Origin: Promineifilum sp019695075
GTDB taxonomy: Bacteria; Chloroflexota; Anaerolineae; Promineifilales; Promineifilaceae
Direction: 5' to 3'
DNA length: 64,000 nucleotides
Assembly: GCA_026129185.1 (NCBI GenBank)
Contig: JAHCIO010000022.1
Location: 10,978-74,977 of the forward strand
The position numbers and the translations under genes were made by a program. Below are positions 7,866 to 13,732 of the stretch, piece by piece (position 1 is the stretch's first letter; every line of letters starts with the position of its first letter). The notes beneath the pieces are model-generated. The model made no database searches and was not told the origin of the DNA. It saw only the letters and a program-made list of their open reading frames with translations.

Positions 7866-7904
7866 GGGCGACGGCCGCCGCTTCTACACGTTCGGCCGTC
7901 GCCC
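7866..7904. other. 12-bp perfect inverted repeat upstream of the membrane-protein gene
   Basis: GGGCGACGGCCG (7866-7877) and CGGCCGTCGCCC (7893-7904) around a 15-base loop, with TATAATCC just to the left. No T-tract on either strand. It lies between two minus-strand genes and may be a partial terminator or a protein site. Confidence 0.5.
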
Positions 7905-7994
7905 CTGGTGGGCGCGCATGGGGTGTGAACCTCATGCGCGCTCCGTTGTTTGTTGGCGCGCCAACACACTGCCGCGCGCCATGCCGCCGGCCGG

Positions 7995-8396
7995 CTAGGC
8001 CTCTAGCCGGCGCGATCTCCCTTCAATCTCGGCCGCCAACTTTTGTTGGAATTCGGCGAACCCAGCCACGCCGTCCAGGACGGGCGCGATCCCTTCGACC
8101 TCGTCCGCCAGCGCCTCTTGCAGAACGTCCAGCGATACCCCGCTCCAATCGGCCAGGGCCTCAATGTCAATTGTCCAGAGAATGGCGAGATCGGACGGCT
8201 CAGAGCCGGGGTTGTAGACCTCGGTCTCAATGGCGCTTTCTGGTCTTTCGTCCAGGAGTTGAAATGCGTCATCGTCCAGGGCTGCCCCTATGGCGCGTTC
8301 AATGATCACAGTCAGCGCCTCCGCTTGCTCCTCAATGCGACCTTCGATCAAGTCATGAATCTCTTCCGCCAGACTAGTCTCAAACTGCATTTTCAT
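7995..8396 (-). CDS. Acidic protein of unknown function (133 aa)
   Basis: Starts MKMQFETSLAEEIHDLIEG with AGAGG 5 bases before the ATG. The protein is acidic, mostly helical, without membrane segments (SLAEEIHDLIEGRIEEQAEALTVIIE). It is the first gene of the leftward block and is driven by a good sigma-70 promoter (8496-8524) that overlaps a 30-bp dyad. No family recognised. An anti-repressor or partition-type accessory protein is possible but not shown. Confidence 0.6.
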   Translation of the reverse strand: MKMQFETSLAEEIHDLIEGRIEEQAEALTVIIERAIGAALDDDAFQLLDERPESAIETEVYNPGSEPSDLAILWTIDIEALADWSGVSLDVLQEALADEVEGIAPVLDGVAGFAEFQQKLAAEIEGRSRRLEA

Positions 8397-8495
8397 ATCG
8401 TCCTCTCTTGTTTTCTTCTATCCCGCCCTAAGTTCAATCGCCGGTAGGGTAGGGCGGGATGGGTGTCCCTTGCCGGCGTGCTGACAACTAAACGG

Positions 8496-8524
8496 AGTAT
8501 AACGTATGGGAAATAGTTCGTCAA
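8496..8524 (-). promoter_or_regulatory. Sigma-70 promoter, leftward
   Basis: On the minus strand: -35 TTGACG (8519-8524), 17-bp spacer, -10 TATACT (8496-8501). It points at the 133-aa gene, about 100 bp away. The -35 box lies inside the dyad at 8516-8545. Confidence 0.7.
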
Positions 8525-8545
8525 GAAGCTAGTTCCTTAACGAAC
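8516..8545. promoter_or_regulatory. 30-bp dyad, probable operator between divergent genes
   Basis: Arms GTTCGT (8516-8521) and ACGAAC (8540-8545), with further symmetric AAG/CTT and central CTAG; 24 of 30 positions match the reverse complement. It overlaps the leftward -35 box and lies just upstream of the excisionase-like gene, the typical place for autoregulation of a lysis/lysogeny-like or maintenance switch. Confidence 0.6.
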
Positions 8546-8594
8546 AATTTCTGTGTTACAATACCGGTCATATAATCCAAGAGGCATGAATCTT

Positions 8595-8807
8595 ATGACC
8601 GTTGATGAGGCAGCAGAACGATTGGGGCTTACTCCCCAGCGCGTCCGCCAGTTCTGTAGAGATGGGCGGCTCGGCCAGCGCGTGGGCAGACAATGGATCA
8701 TCACCGAAGAAGAGCTTGAACACTTTCGCAGTATCCCGCGCCTGCCGGGTGTGAGCATCGGCCGCCCAAAGGACGACAAGGCCGAGCACCCAGCCACCGG
8801 CCAATGA
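8595..8807 (+). CDS. Excisionase/MerR-like helix-turn-helix protein
   Basis: MTVDEAAERLGLTPQRVRQF is the standard opening of the small winged helix-turn-helix domain found in excisionases and DNA-binding accessory proteins; the wing (GRQWIITEEELEHF) follows. 70 aa from the ATG at 8595, which has AAGAGG (8579-8584) 10 bases upstream; the ATG at 8586 is too close to that site. It is the only plus-strand gene of the element and is divergent from the leftward block across a dyad operator. Likely roles are recombination directionality factor for one of the two recombinases or repressor of the leftward promoter. Confidence 0.75.
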   Translation: MTVDEAAERLGLTPQRVRQFCRDGRLGQRVGRQWIITEEELEHFRSIPRLPGVSIGRPKDDKAEHPATGQ

Positions 8808-8970
8808 TGCCGAGCGCCCGCTAGATCAGACGCAATCCCCGTTCTCATCAACACCTCTCAGGGGGGCGCATTGCCCCTGTTTCAGAACGCAAAACTTGAT
8901 CAACAGCCATGAAGAGGAGTAAAGTTCTACCAGCCTATCAGGCGAGATTTCTGTATTCACTCCTCTTCGA

Positions 8971-9009
8971 CGGCCCCGACGTGTGTCGAGCACGTCGGGG
9001 CCTTCCCTT
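8971..9009 (+). terminator. Probable terminator
   Basis: Perfect 12-bp stem GGCCCCGACGTG (8971-8982) / CACGTCGGGGCC (8990-9001) with a 7-base loop, followed by TTCCCTTT. Orientation fits readthrough from the excisionase-like gene. Confidence 0.6.
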
Positions 9010-9188
9010 TGCCCGCCGCCGTCCACAATTCCAATTCCCTTCCCGACACCAAACGCACCTTTTGGCGTGAGAGCGACGTAGCGCGCTTCACCCGCCTTCC
9101 CTAGCCAAACACATGCCGCGCGCGTCCTGGGCCAACGTCGTGCGTCTCGGCGGTTGCCCATCTCGGCGGCGATGTCGGCCGTCGTTTT

Positions 9189-9213
9189 GGGTGGTGAAAC
9201 CGTTTCACCACCC
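9189..9213. promoter_or_regulatory. Perfect 25-bp palindrome, candidate operator or centromere-like site
   Basis: GGGTGGTGAAAC (9189-9200), one central C, GTTTCACCACCC (9202-9213). Both arms are perfect. It lies just beyond the 3' end of the leftward replication-gene block. The GTGAAAC and GTTTCAC halves also occur, in the opposite order, in the bacterial parS centromere; that likeness may be chance. Confidence 0.6.
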
Positions 9214-9248
9214 ACGGGTATGGCCGCCGGCCGGGCCGGTCGCAGTGC

Positions 9249-9557
9249 TCATATGACCTCAGCCAGGAGAAGCCCGCCCGGCAGTTCGTCGCCGTCATCG
9301 GCAATCAGCCACTGGTACAGCGCGTCAAACTCGCCCGCCGTCAAGGTGTCCAGCCCGCCGGCCGACGCCCGCGCCCACACCGCCGCCGTGGCTGCGTCGG
9401 CCGGCGGGCCGATGGCCAGCAGCAGATTGACGACGACGCGATCCAGCGCGTCGTCGTCTAGCTCGGCCAGGCCGAGCGGCAGCCCGTCGCCGTCGTCGCC
9501 GGCCGGCGGCCGAGTCGTCGCCGCCTCCAAACCGGCAATGCGCGCCAGCAGGCTCAC
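9249..9557 (-). CDS. Acidic protein of unknown function (102 aa)
   Basis: MSLLARIAGLEAATTRPP.. followed by an Asp/Leu/Ala-rich helical body (AELDDDALDRVVVNLLLAI) and ends LLLAEVI. Its ATG overlaps the stop of the 135-aa gene by 4 bp (9554-9557), so it is translated from the same message. No family recognised; in phage-like blocks short acidic proteins after a small-terminase-like gene are usually accessory. Confidence 0.55.
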   Translation of the reverse strand: MSLLARIAGLEAATTRPPAGDDGDGLPLGLAELDDDALDRVVVNLLLAIGPPADAATAAVWARASAGGLDTLTAGEFDALYQWLIADDGDELPGGLLLAEVI

Positions 9558-9961
9558 GACGCCCCGCCCGTGATGGCGTCTAGCGCCCGTTGCCGCGCCG
9601 CGTCATCCACTGCCGGGAATGAGATCATGGCGACGATCTTCTCCTGCTTGGCCCGCAAGGCCAGCGTGAGCCGATTCAACTCCGCCGCCGCCGTCGTCTC
9701 GGCCTCTTGCGCCTCACGGTATTCACGCCCGCGGCGCTCATGGTCGATCAACGCCGCCCCGCTCAGGCCGTCCACCCAAACCGGCTTGAAGACCTCGGCA
9801 TACAGCGCGCGCACCCGCTCGGCCGCCGCCGTGTACGCCGGCTGAGCCGCGTCACGCCGCGCGGCCAGCTCATCGGCCTCCAACAGAGCCAGCATCAAGG
9901 GACTACCCGCCGCCGGGGCGTGCTCGGCGATCACCTGTCTCCTAAACTTCTCGTAAAGCAT
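9554..9961 (-). CDS. Coiled-coil protein of unknown function (135 aa)
   Basis: Mostly helical: MLYEKFRRQVIAEHAPAAG, then a charged Ala-rich stretch (RVRALYAEVFKPVWVDG..HERRGREYREAQEAETTAAAELNRLTLALRAKQEKI) typical of a coiled coil. Starts 7 bp after the helix-turn-helix gene and overlaps the next gene by 4 bp. Similar sequences follow small HTH proteins in Chloroflexota elements by general pattern; function unknown. Confidence 0.55.
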   Translation of the reverse strand: MLYEKFRRQVIAEHAPAAGSPLMLALLEADELAARRDAAQPAYTAAAERVRALYAEVFKPVWVDGLSGAALIDHERRGREYREAQEAETTAAAELNRLTLALRAKQEKIVAMISFPAVDDAARQRALDAITGGAS

Positions 9962-9968
9962 CGTTCGC

Positions 9969-10364
9969 TCACTCCTTCCCAGTCAGCCTTGTTTCCAGCG
10001 ACGCCACCCGCGCCGCCAGATCGCGAAGTTCGACCATCCTCAGCACCCCATCCAGCAGGGCGCGGGCGGCACTGACCCGCGTCGCCCCGCGCTCGGCCGG
10101 ATTGTTGGCGATCCCCGCCAGCACGTCGGCCGCGTCGCCCGCCGCCCCGGCCAGCCGCGAGACGGCCGCGTCAATCGCCCTGTCCTGCGACGCCCTCAGC
10201 GCGGCCGTGAACGTCGCATCCTCAGCCAGCCAGCGATGGAGCGTCCGACGCCCGACGCCCGACGCCTCGGCCGCCGCGTCGATACTCGCCTCACTCAGCA
10301 GCGCCTCGATAGCCCGCCGCTGATTGACCGACAGATCGCCCTGCGCTGTGCCGTTTTGGGCCAT
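9969..10364 (-). CDS. Helix-turn-helix protein of the small-terminase/phBC6A51-like type (131 aa)
   Basis: The N-terminal 60 residues contain a helix-turn-helix: LSVNQRRAIEALLSEASIDAAAEASGVGRRTLHRWLAED, the pattern of phage small-terminase-like and transposase-like DNA-binding domains. The C-terminal half is helical (ERGATRVSAARALLDGVLRMVELRDLAARVASLE). No large terminase, portal or capsid gene is nearby, so packaging is unlikely and a regulatory or replication role is more plausible. Sits between the 131-aa OB-like gene (3 bp away) and the coiled-coil gene. Confidence 0.65.
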   Translation of the reverse strand: MAQNGTAQGDLSVNQRRAIEALLSEASIDAAAEASGVGRRTLHRWLAEDATFTAALRASQDRAIDAAVSRLAGAAGDAADVLAGIANNPAERGATRVSAARALLDGVLRMVELRDLAARVASLETRLTGKE

Positions 10365-10367
10365 GCG

Positions 10368-10763
10368 CTACGCGCCCCCTTGCCCCGCCGCCCAGGGCAG
10401 TACGGCCACGATCTGATTGCGTAGCTCGCCCGTCGCATCGTCTTGCACAACCCGCACCCGCAGCAGCACGCGCCGGCCGGGTAGGGCGGCCGTGTTCAGG
10501 GTGTAGTCGGCGGCGATCTCATGGCCGAGCGCCGCCCCCACCCAGGCGAAGAGGCGCGTACCGCGCGCAAACCGCGGCCGAGTCCACCCGGCCAGCCGCC
10601 GGCCGGCGTGCGCGCCGCCCTCGATCTGGAACACCCAGCGCAAGTACACCTCCCGCAGCGACTCCAACCGGCCGCGGACGATATGCTCATGGACACTGAC
10701 CACGCGCGCCGGATACTCGCCCGACGGCACGATCACCTCTTGCTCAATCACAAAGCCTGTCAT
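10368..10763 (-). CDS. Phage/plasmid-type protein of unknown function (131 aa), possibly nucleic-acid binding
   Basis: MTGFVIEQEVIVPSGEYPARVVSVHEH with a beta-rich body (REVYLRWVFQIEGGAHAGRRLAGWTRPRFARGTRLFAWVGAALG). This pattern of GEY..V, W.FQI.GG...GR.L and a late L..W...ALG occurs in small proteins next to replication genes and suggests an OB-like fold; that is my inference. The start is set at 10763, 5 bp after the upstream stop with GAGGT close by, rather than a longer upstream frame inside the previous gene. Confidence 0.55.
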   Translation of the reverse strand: MTGFVIEQEVIVPSGEYPARVVSVHEHIVRGRLESLREVYLRWVFQIEGGAHAGRRLAGWTRPRFARGTRLFAWVGAALGHEIAADYTLNTAALPGRRVLLRVRVVQDDATGELRNQIVAVLPWAAGQGGA

Positions 10764-10768
10764 CGACC

Positions 10769-11281
10769 TCACCCCCCACCTATCCCGCGCGCCGTGGGCC
10801 GCTCGGCGTCCAGACGCACGTCCGTACCAGCCAGGATCGCATCGTCCCAGCCGTCGGCCGGGTGCAGCGCCGCGCGCTCGTCTTCGCCACTCTCGCCCGG
10901 CATGGTCGCCGCATAGCGTACCAGCCGCGTCGGCCGGCTGAGTCTGAAGTCCCACGTGGGTGGGCACTCCGCAGCCACGTCGGCCCGCCAGCCACGGTAG
11001 CCCTTTTCGTAACGTGTCACCCGCGCGTCAAACTCGATCACGTCGCCCTGGGCCAGCGGGCCGAGCGCCTCGAAGCCCTTGGTCGATGGGAACCACAAGT
11101 GATCGGTCACTTCCGCGCCGTCGTCAATCGCGCGCACGTTCCGCAGCAGGATCGTCGGCTCATCGAAACCGTGCCAGTTGCGACGCCGGCCGAGCCGCTC
11201 AAACGTGCCCTGAAAGCGCAGCCGCTGGCCCTCTCTATCGCGTAGGCCGAGCCGCCCGTTGAACCTCTTGCCGCCGCTCAT
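10769..11281 (-). CDS. Predicted OB-fold-like protein of the replication block (170 aa)
   Basis: The core (RLRFQGTFERLGRRRNWHGFDEPTILLRNVRAIDDG.EVTDHLWFPSTKGFEALGPLAQGDVIEFDARVTRYEKGYRGWR) is a compact beta-rich domain. The pattern D.LWF..TKGFE.L..L..GD.IEFDARV..YEKGY.G recurs in proteins of archaeal and bacterial plasmids, and I infer a single-strand nucleic-acid-binding role. The C-terminal 50 residues are low complexity. Its ATG overlaps the upstream stop by 4 bp. Confidence 0.6.
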   Translation of the reverse strand: MSGGKRFNGRLGLRDREGQRLRFQGTFERLGRRRNWHGFDEPTILLRNVRAIDDGAEVTDHLWFPSTKGFEALGPLAQGDVIEFDARVTRYEKGYRGWRADVAAECPPTWDFRLSRPTRLVRYAATMPGESGEDERAALHPADGWDDAILAGTDVRLDAERPTARGIGGG

Positions 11282-11976
11282 TGAGCACCCCCGAAGAGGG
11301 CCTTGTCTTCACCCTCAGCCGGGCGCGCGATCCGCGAGACAGGCCCCACGTCGGCAAAGGCCGGCTGCGTCGCCGGCTGGGGCGTTGCCTGCTGGGGTGT
11401 CCGAGCCGCGGCCGTGGTCTGCCGCTGGGCGGCCGTGGCCGAGCGTACCCGGATACTCGGCACGGTCTGCCGGCCCACCTTCACCGGTTCCACGCCCAGT
11501 TCGACGGCCGCGCCGGCCCAGGCGTCCGTCTCTGCGCCGAGCGACCGGGCCAGCGCGCGGGCGTTGGTCTTGTTAAGAATGAGCTTCTTCGGCCGCTCCC
11601 TGAAACTGACAATGACCTTCACCGCCTCACCGCGCGGGCCGGTAATTGTCTCCTGGGCCACGTCTTTGATCGTCATCGTCACCGGCCGCCCGTCGTTAGG
11701 CAGCATCTCGGCGCTGAGGTACTCAAACATCTCGGCACTAAAAATGTTCACGTCTATCTCTCCCTGAATGTGCTCTAGCGTGTCCAGGACGCTGCTGAGC
11801 AATGTGCTAAGGTCGCTATGCCACCGGGTGGCCAGCCCTTTGGAGTAGGTGGGAATCGGCTGCACCTCGAAGACGGCCGCATACCGGCCGTGCGACTCGG
11901 CGACGCGCACAAGGTGCAGCCCGGCGACGCGCACCGCCGCGGCGCGGATGGCCTCGGCCGCGTCATCGACGATCAT
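11278..11976 (-). CDS. Plasmid/phage-type protein of unknown function (232 aa)
   Basis: The N-terminal half is alpha/beta (MIVDDAAEAIRAAAVRVAG.., FSAEMFEYLSAEML), the middle (about 95-180) is beta-rich (GRPVTMTIKDVAQETI..KVIVSFRERPKKLILNKTNARALARSLG..WAGAAVELGVEPVKVGRQTVPSIRV), and the tail (about 185-232) is Gln/Thr/Pro-rich with a final FGGAQ. Acidic or Phe-containing disordered tails are typical of single-strand DNA-binding proteins, so a DNA-binding accessory role next to the initiator is possible. Overlaps the initiator stop by 4 bp. Confidence 0.6.
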   Translation of the reverse strand: MIVDDAAEAIRAAAVRVAGLHLVRVAESHGRYAAVFEVQPIPTYSKGLATRWHSDLSTLLSSVLDTLEHIQGEIDVNIFSAEMFEYLSAEMLPNDGRPVTMTIKDVAQETITGPRGEAVKVIVSFRERPKKLILNKTNARALARSLGAETDAWAGAAVELGVEPVKVGRQTVPSIRVRSATAAQRQTTAAARTPQQATPQPATQPAFADVGPVSRIARPAEGEDKALFGGAQ

Positions 11977-13022
11977 CGTTGAACAACCTGCTCAAACTCG
12001 GCCGGGATGGCCCGCCGCGCGTTGGCCGCCGCCAGGTCGTATTGTGTGCGGAACATGCCGGCGTCCCACCCCGCCAGCTCATCGCGGCCGAATTCACCGA
12101 TCATCCGCCGCGTCGTCGCATCCAGTTCGGCCGTCGCCGCCGCACCTTCTTCGCCATGCCGCGCCAGCCAGCCCCGCCACGCCTCCCACGCCGTCGCCGT
12201 CGTCGCCGCGGGCGCGCCTTTGGCCGCCGGCGGTTGTTCGTGGCCCAACATACGTTGGATGACCAGCCCGCGCCCTTCGCCGCGCGCCTCGGCCGCGGCC
12301 ACGTGGGCGGCGATGTATTCATCAATTACCCAGGCGCAACCCTCCAGTTGGCGCGTTTGCCGGTTCCATCCGAATCCATGTTGTTTCAACAACAATTGCA
12401 TGTCCGTGGCAGCAGCAGCAGCAGGCGGGGCAGCGGCGGGCACGGCCGGCGGCCGTGCTGCTGCTGCTGATGGATCATAATGGGATGGATCATAATGGGA
12501 TGGATCATAATGGGATGGATCATAATGGGATGGATCGGGTGTCATGGTGACGGTATTCGATCCCGTCACCATGACGGTATCCGATCCCGTCATGGTGACG
12601 GTATTCGATGGCGTCACCATGACGGTATTAGTGTCGTCCAATCCCGTCATGGTGACGGTATTAGCGCCATTTAATACCGTCACCATGACGGGATTAGGCT
12701 CAAGGCGGCCGAGGACAATTGTGTATAAATTTGAGCGGCTGCGCCGTCCATTCCCCACATAGCGCCGCTCACGCAACAAATAGCCGGCGGCAACTAGGCG
12801 ATCTATCACCCGTTCCACAGTTCGCTGCGATAGAGCCGTACGCTCGGCAATGGTCGCCATAGATGGGAATGCGTTCCGGCCGTCATCGGCCGCCTTGTCG
12901 GCCAGGCATAGGAGCACCAGCCGCTCGGTGGGGTGGGATGGGCCATGACGCCACACCCGTTCCATTACGCGGATGCTCACGCCCACCCCCCTGGGGCAAC
13001 TAGTTCTCCGCCCCATCCCCAT
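11973..13022 (-). CDS. Replication-initiator-like protein with internal iterons
   Basis: 349 aa. The N terminus carries a winged helix-turn-helix of the HTH_36 type common in plasmid initiators: HPTERLVLLCLADKAADDGRNAFPSMATIAERTALSQRTVERVIDRLVAAGYL. The middle is entirely repetitive: TVMVT/TVTMT repeats (about 112-160) and then HYDPS repeated four times, encoded by the DNA repeats at 12471-12691. The C-terminal half is helical and resembles the last part of primosome/initiator accessory proteins (RDELAGWDAGMFRTQYDLAAANARR). Placement of iterons inside the initiator gene is how RepA_N-type plasmids carry their origin. Starts at GTG 12986 or ATG 12963 are alternatives to the ATG at 13022. Confidence 0.75.
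   Translation of the reverse strand: MGMGRRTSCPRGVGVSIRVMERVWRHGPSHPTERLVLLCLADKAADDGRNAFPSMATIAERTALSQRTVERVIDRLVAAGYLLRERRYVGNGRRSRSNLYTIVLGRLEPNPVMVTVLNGANTVTMTGLDDTNTVMVTPSNTVTMTGSDTVMVTGSNTVTMTPDPSHYDPSHYDPSHYDPSHYDPSAAAARPPAVPAAAPPAAAAATDMQLLLKQHGFGWNRQTRQLEGCAWVIDEYIAAHVAAAEARGEGRGLVIQRMLGHEQPPAAKGAPAATTATAWEAWRGWLARHGEEGAAATAELDATTRRMIGEFGRDELAGWDAGMFRTQYDLAAANARRAIPAEFEQVVQR
12471..12536. repeat. 15-bp tandem repeat (4.4 copies) inside the initiator gene
   Basis: TGGATCATAATGGGA repeated perfectly at 12471, 12486, 12501 and 12516, then a partial copy. A period of 15 keeps the frame and encodes HYDPS on the minus strand. The unit is AT-richer than its surroundings, which fits an unwinding region next to iterons. 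Confidence 0.95.
12541..12691. repeat. Six alternating iterons inside the initiator gene, candidate origin
   Basis: Six copies of an 11-bp near-palindrome followed by GGTATT: GTCATGGTGAC at 12541, 12589 and 12646, and its exact reverse complement GTCACCATGAC at 12565, 12613 and 12679. The copies alternate strictly. Start-to-start distances are 24, 24, 24, 33 and 33 bp. All are in frame within the initiator gene. Confidence 0.9.
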
Positions 13023-13051
13023 GTTATAATGGCCTCACCATTTCCACAGTT

Positions 13052-13087
13052 AGCCGCCCGGCTGGCCACCTCCGCCACCGGGCGGCT
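13052..13087 (-). terminator. Hairpin downstream of the 76-aa gene
   Basis: AGCCGCCCGG (13052-13061) pairs perfectly with CCGGGCGGCT (13078-13087). It starts 12 bp past the stop of the minus-strand 76-aa gene and upstream of the initiator. There is no U-tract, so it is at best an attenuator. Confidence 0.45.
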
Positions 13088-13098
13088 CTGTTCCTGAT

Positions 13099-13329
13099 TC
13101 ATTCCGTATCCCCCATCGCCGAGGTCGTCGTCGCCGAGCCAGCCAGCTCAGGCCGAGCCGCCGCTGCCTCATCCTCGGCCAGCAGCCGCAACGCGCGGCC
13201 CCGCGCCGCCAACTCATCCAACAATGTCCAGATGTCGGCCGCCGGCCCGGTCTGCGTCGGCTCGACGGCCGCCGAGGTCGCAGCCGGCCGCGGCGACCAG
13301 GGCGCGCTCGGCGTCGTGTCAATCGACAT
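13099..13329 (-). CDS. Small protein of unknown function (76 aa) after the RHH gene
   Basis: Starts MSIDTTPSAPWSPRPAA, overlapping the 3' end of the ribbon-helix-helix gene by 11 bp. A disordered Pro/Ser/Thr-rich N terminus precedes a short helix (DIWTLLDELAARGRALRLLAEDEAAAARPEL). Two overlapping small genes with an RHH protein first have the shape of an antitoxin/toxin or partition pair, but this product has no recognised toxin motif. Confidence 0.55.
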   Translation of the reverse strand: MSIDTTPSAPWSPRPAATSAAVEPTQTGPAADIWTLLDELAARGRALRLLAEDEAAAARPELAGSATTTSAMGDTE

Positions 13330-13528
13330 GGCCCGCCCCCTGCTGCTGGATCGCACGACGCGCCACAGCCGCGGCCGCCAACTCGGCCGCCCCCGCCCGC
13401 ACCAACATCCGCACCGTCGCCCCACGCGATCGGCCGATTGTGCCGGCCAGCGCGCTCAACATTTGTTGGTCAGTCGCATTGACCCGCAACACAAACACCC
13501 GATCACGTTTCATTTTGCCACGCCGCAT
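13319..13528 (-). CDS. Ribbon-helix-helix DNA-binding protein (69 aa)
   Basis: MRRGKMKRDRVFVLRVNATDQQMLSALAGTIGRSRGATVRMLVRAGAAELA has the beta-ribbon (VFVLRV) and two helices (ATDQQMLSALAGTIG, RGATVRMLVRAG) of Arc/MetJ/CopG regulators. GGAGGTG lies 5 bases before the ATG, one of the strongest ribosome sites in the element. Likely an autorepressor controlling copy number or maintenance: its promoter (13661-13689) and two inverted repeats (13574-13589, 13616-13642 area) lie upstream. Confidence 0.75.
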   Translation of the reverse strand: MRRGKMKRDRVFVLRVNATDQQMLSALAGTIGRSRGATVRMLVRAGAAELAAAAVARRAIQQQGAGHVD

Positions 13529-13573
13529 ATTGCACCTCCCAGGGCAGCGCCCCAAACAAAAAACCACAGTTAA

Positions 13574-13589
13574 CACACCCCAGGGTGTG
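13574..13589. promoter_or_regulatory. Inverted repeat, probable operator of the RHH gene
   Basis: CACACCC-CA-GGGTGTG, 45 bp upstream of the RHH start codon and downstream of its promoter. A second dyad with GCACCGTCG and CGACGGTGC arms lies between it and the promoter (about 13616-13642). Arc-family proteins usually bind such short repeats. Confidence 0.55.
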
Positions 13590-13660
13590 AAAATGTGGTC
13601 TTGTCTCTGGCCCCTGCACCGTCGGCTGGTGACGACGGTGCGCGTATTCGATTTGTATAC

Positions 13661-13689
13661 ACGATACACCCCCCATATATGTATGTCAA
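13661..13689 (-). promoter_or_regulatory. Sigma-70 promoter for the RHH/initiator block
   Basis: On the minus strand: -35 TTGACA (13684-13689), 17-bp spacer, -10 TATCGT (13661-13666). The region is clearly AT-richer than its surroundings. Confidence 0.65.
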
Positions 13690-13732
13690 TGATTTTGTAT
13701 GAACAGATGTTCCACATTGCGCACCTCCTCCC

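Larger units (their letters stand above)
8808..9248. other. 441-bp region without a convincing gene
   Basis: Holds a CAGGGG/CCCCTG hairpin near 8858-8880, AAGAGGAGT/ACTCCTCTT arms (about 8912-8966), the strong hairpin at 8971-9001 and the palindrome at 9189-9213. A GTG-started minus-strand frame from 9215 (MGGETVSPPKTTADIAAEMG..) has a short helix-turn-helix-like stretch but then runs through the hairpin, so it is not called as a gene. The plus-strand part could give a short structured transcript ending at the 8971-9001 hairpin. Confidence 0.4.

Noticed and set aside
8826..9215. 129-aa frame from a GTG at 9215
   Set aside because: Only the first 50 residues look protein-like; the rest runs through a strong hairpin and low-complexity sequence. 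Left as a possible remnant.
12471..12691. CRISPR-like array
   Set aside because: Units are 11-15 bp, spacers are not unique, all spacings keep the reading frame and no cas genes are present. It is an iteron/tandem repeat array within a gene.
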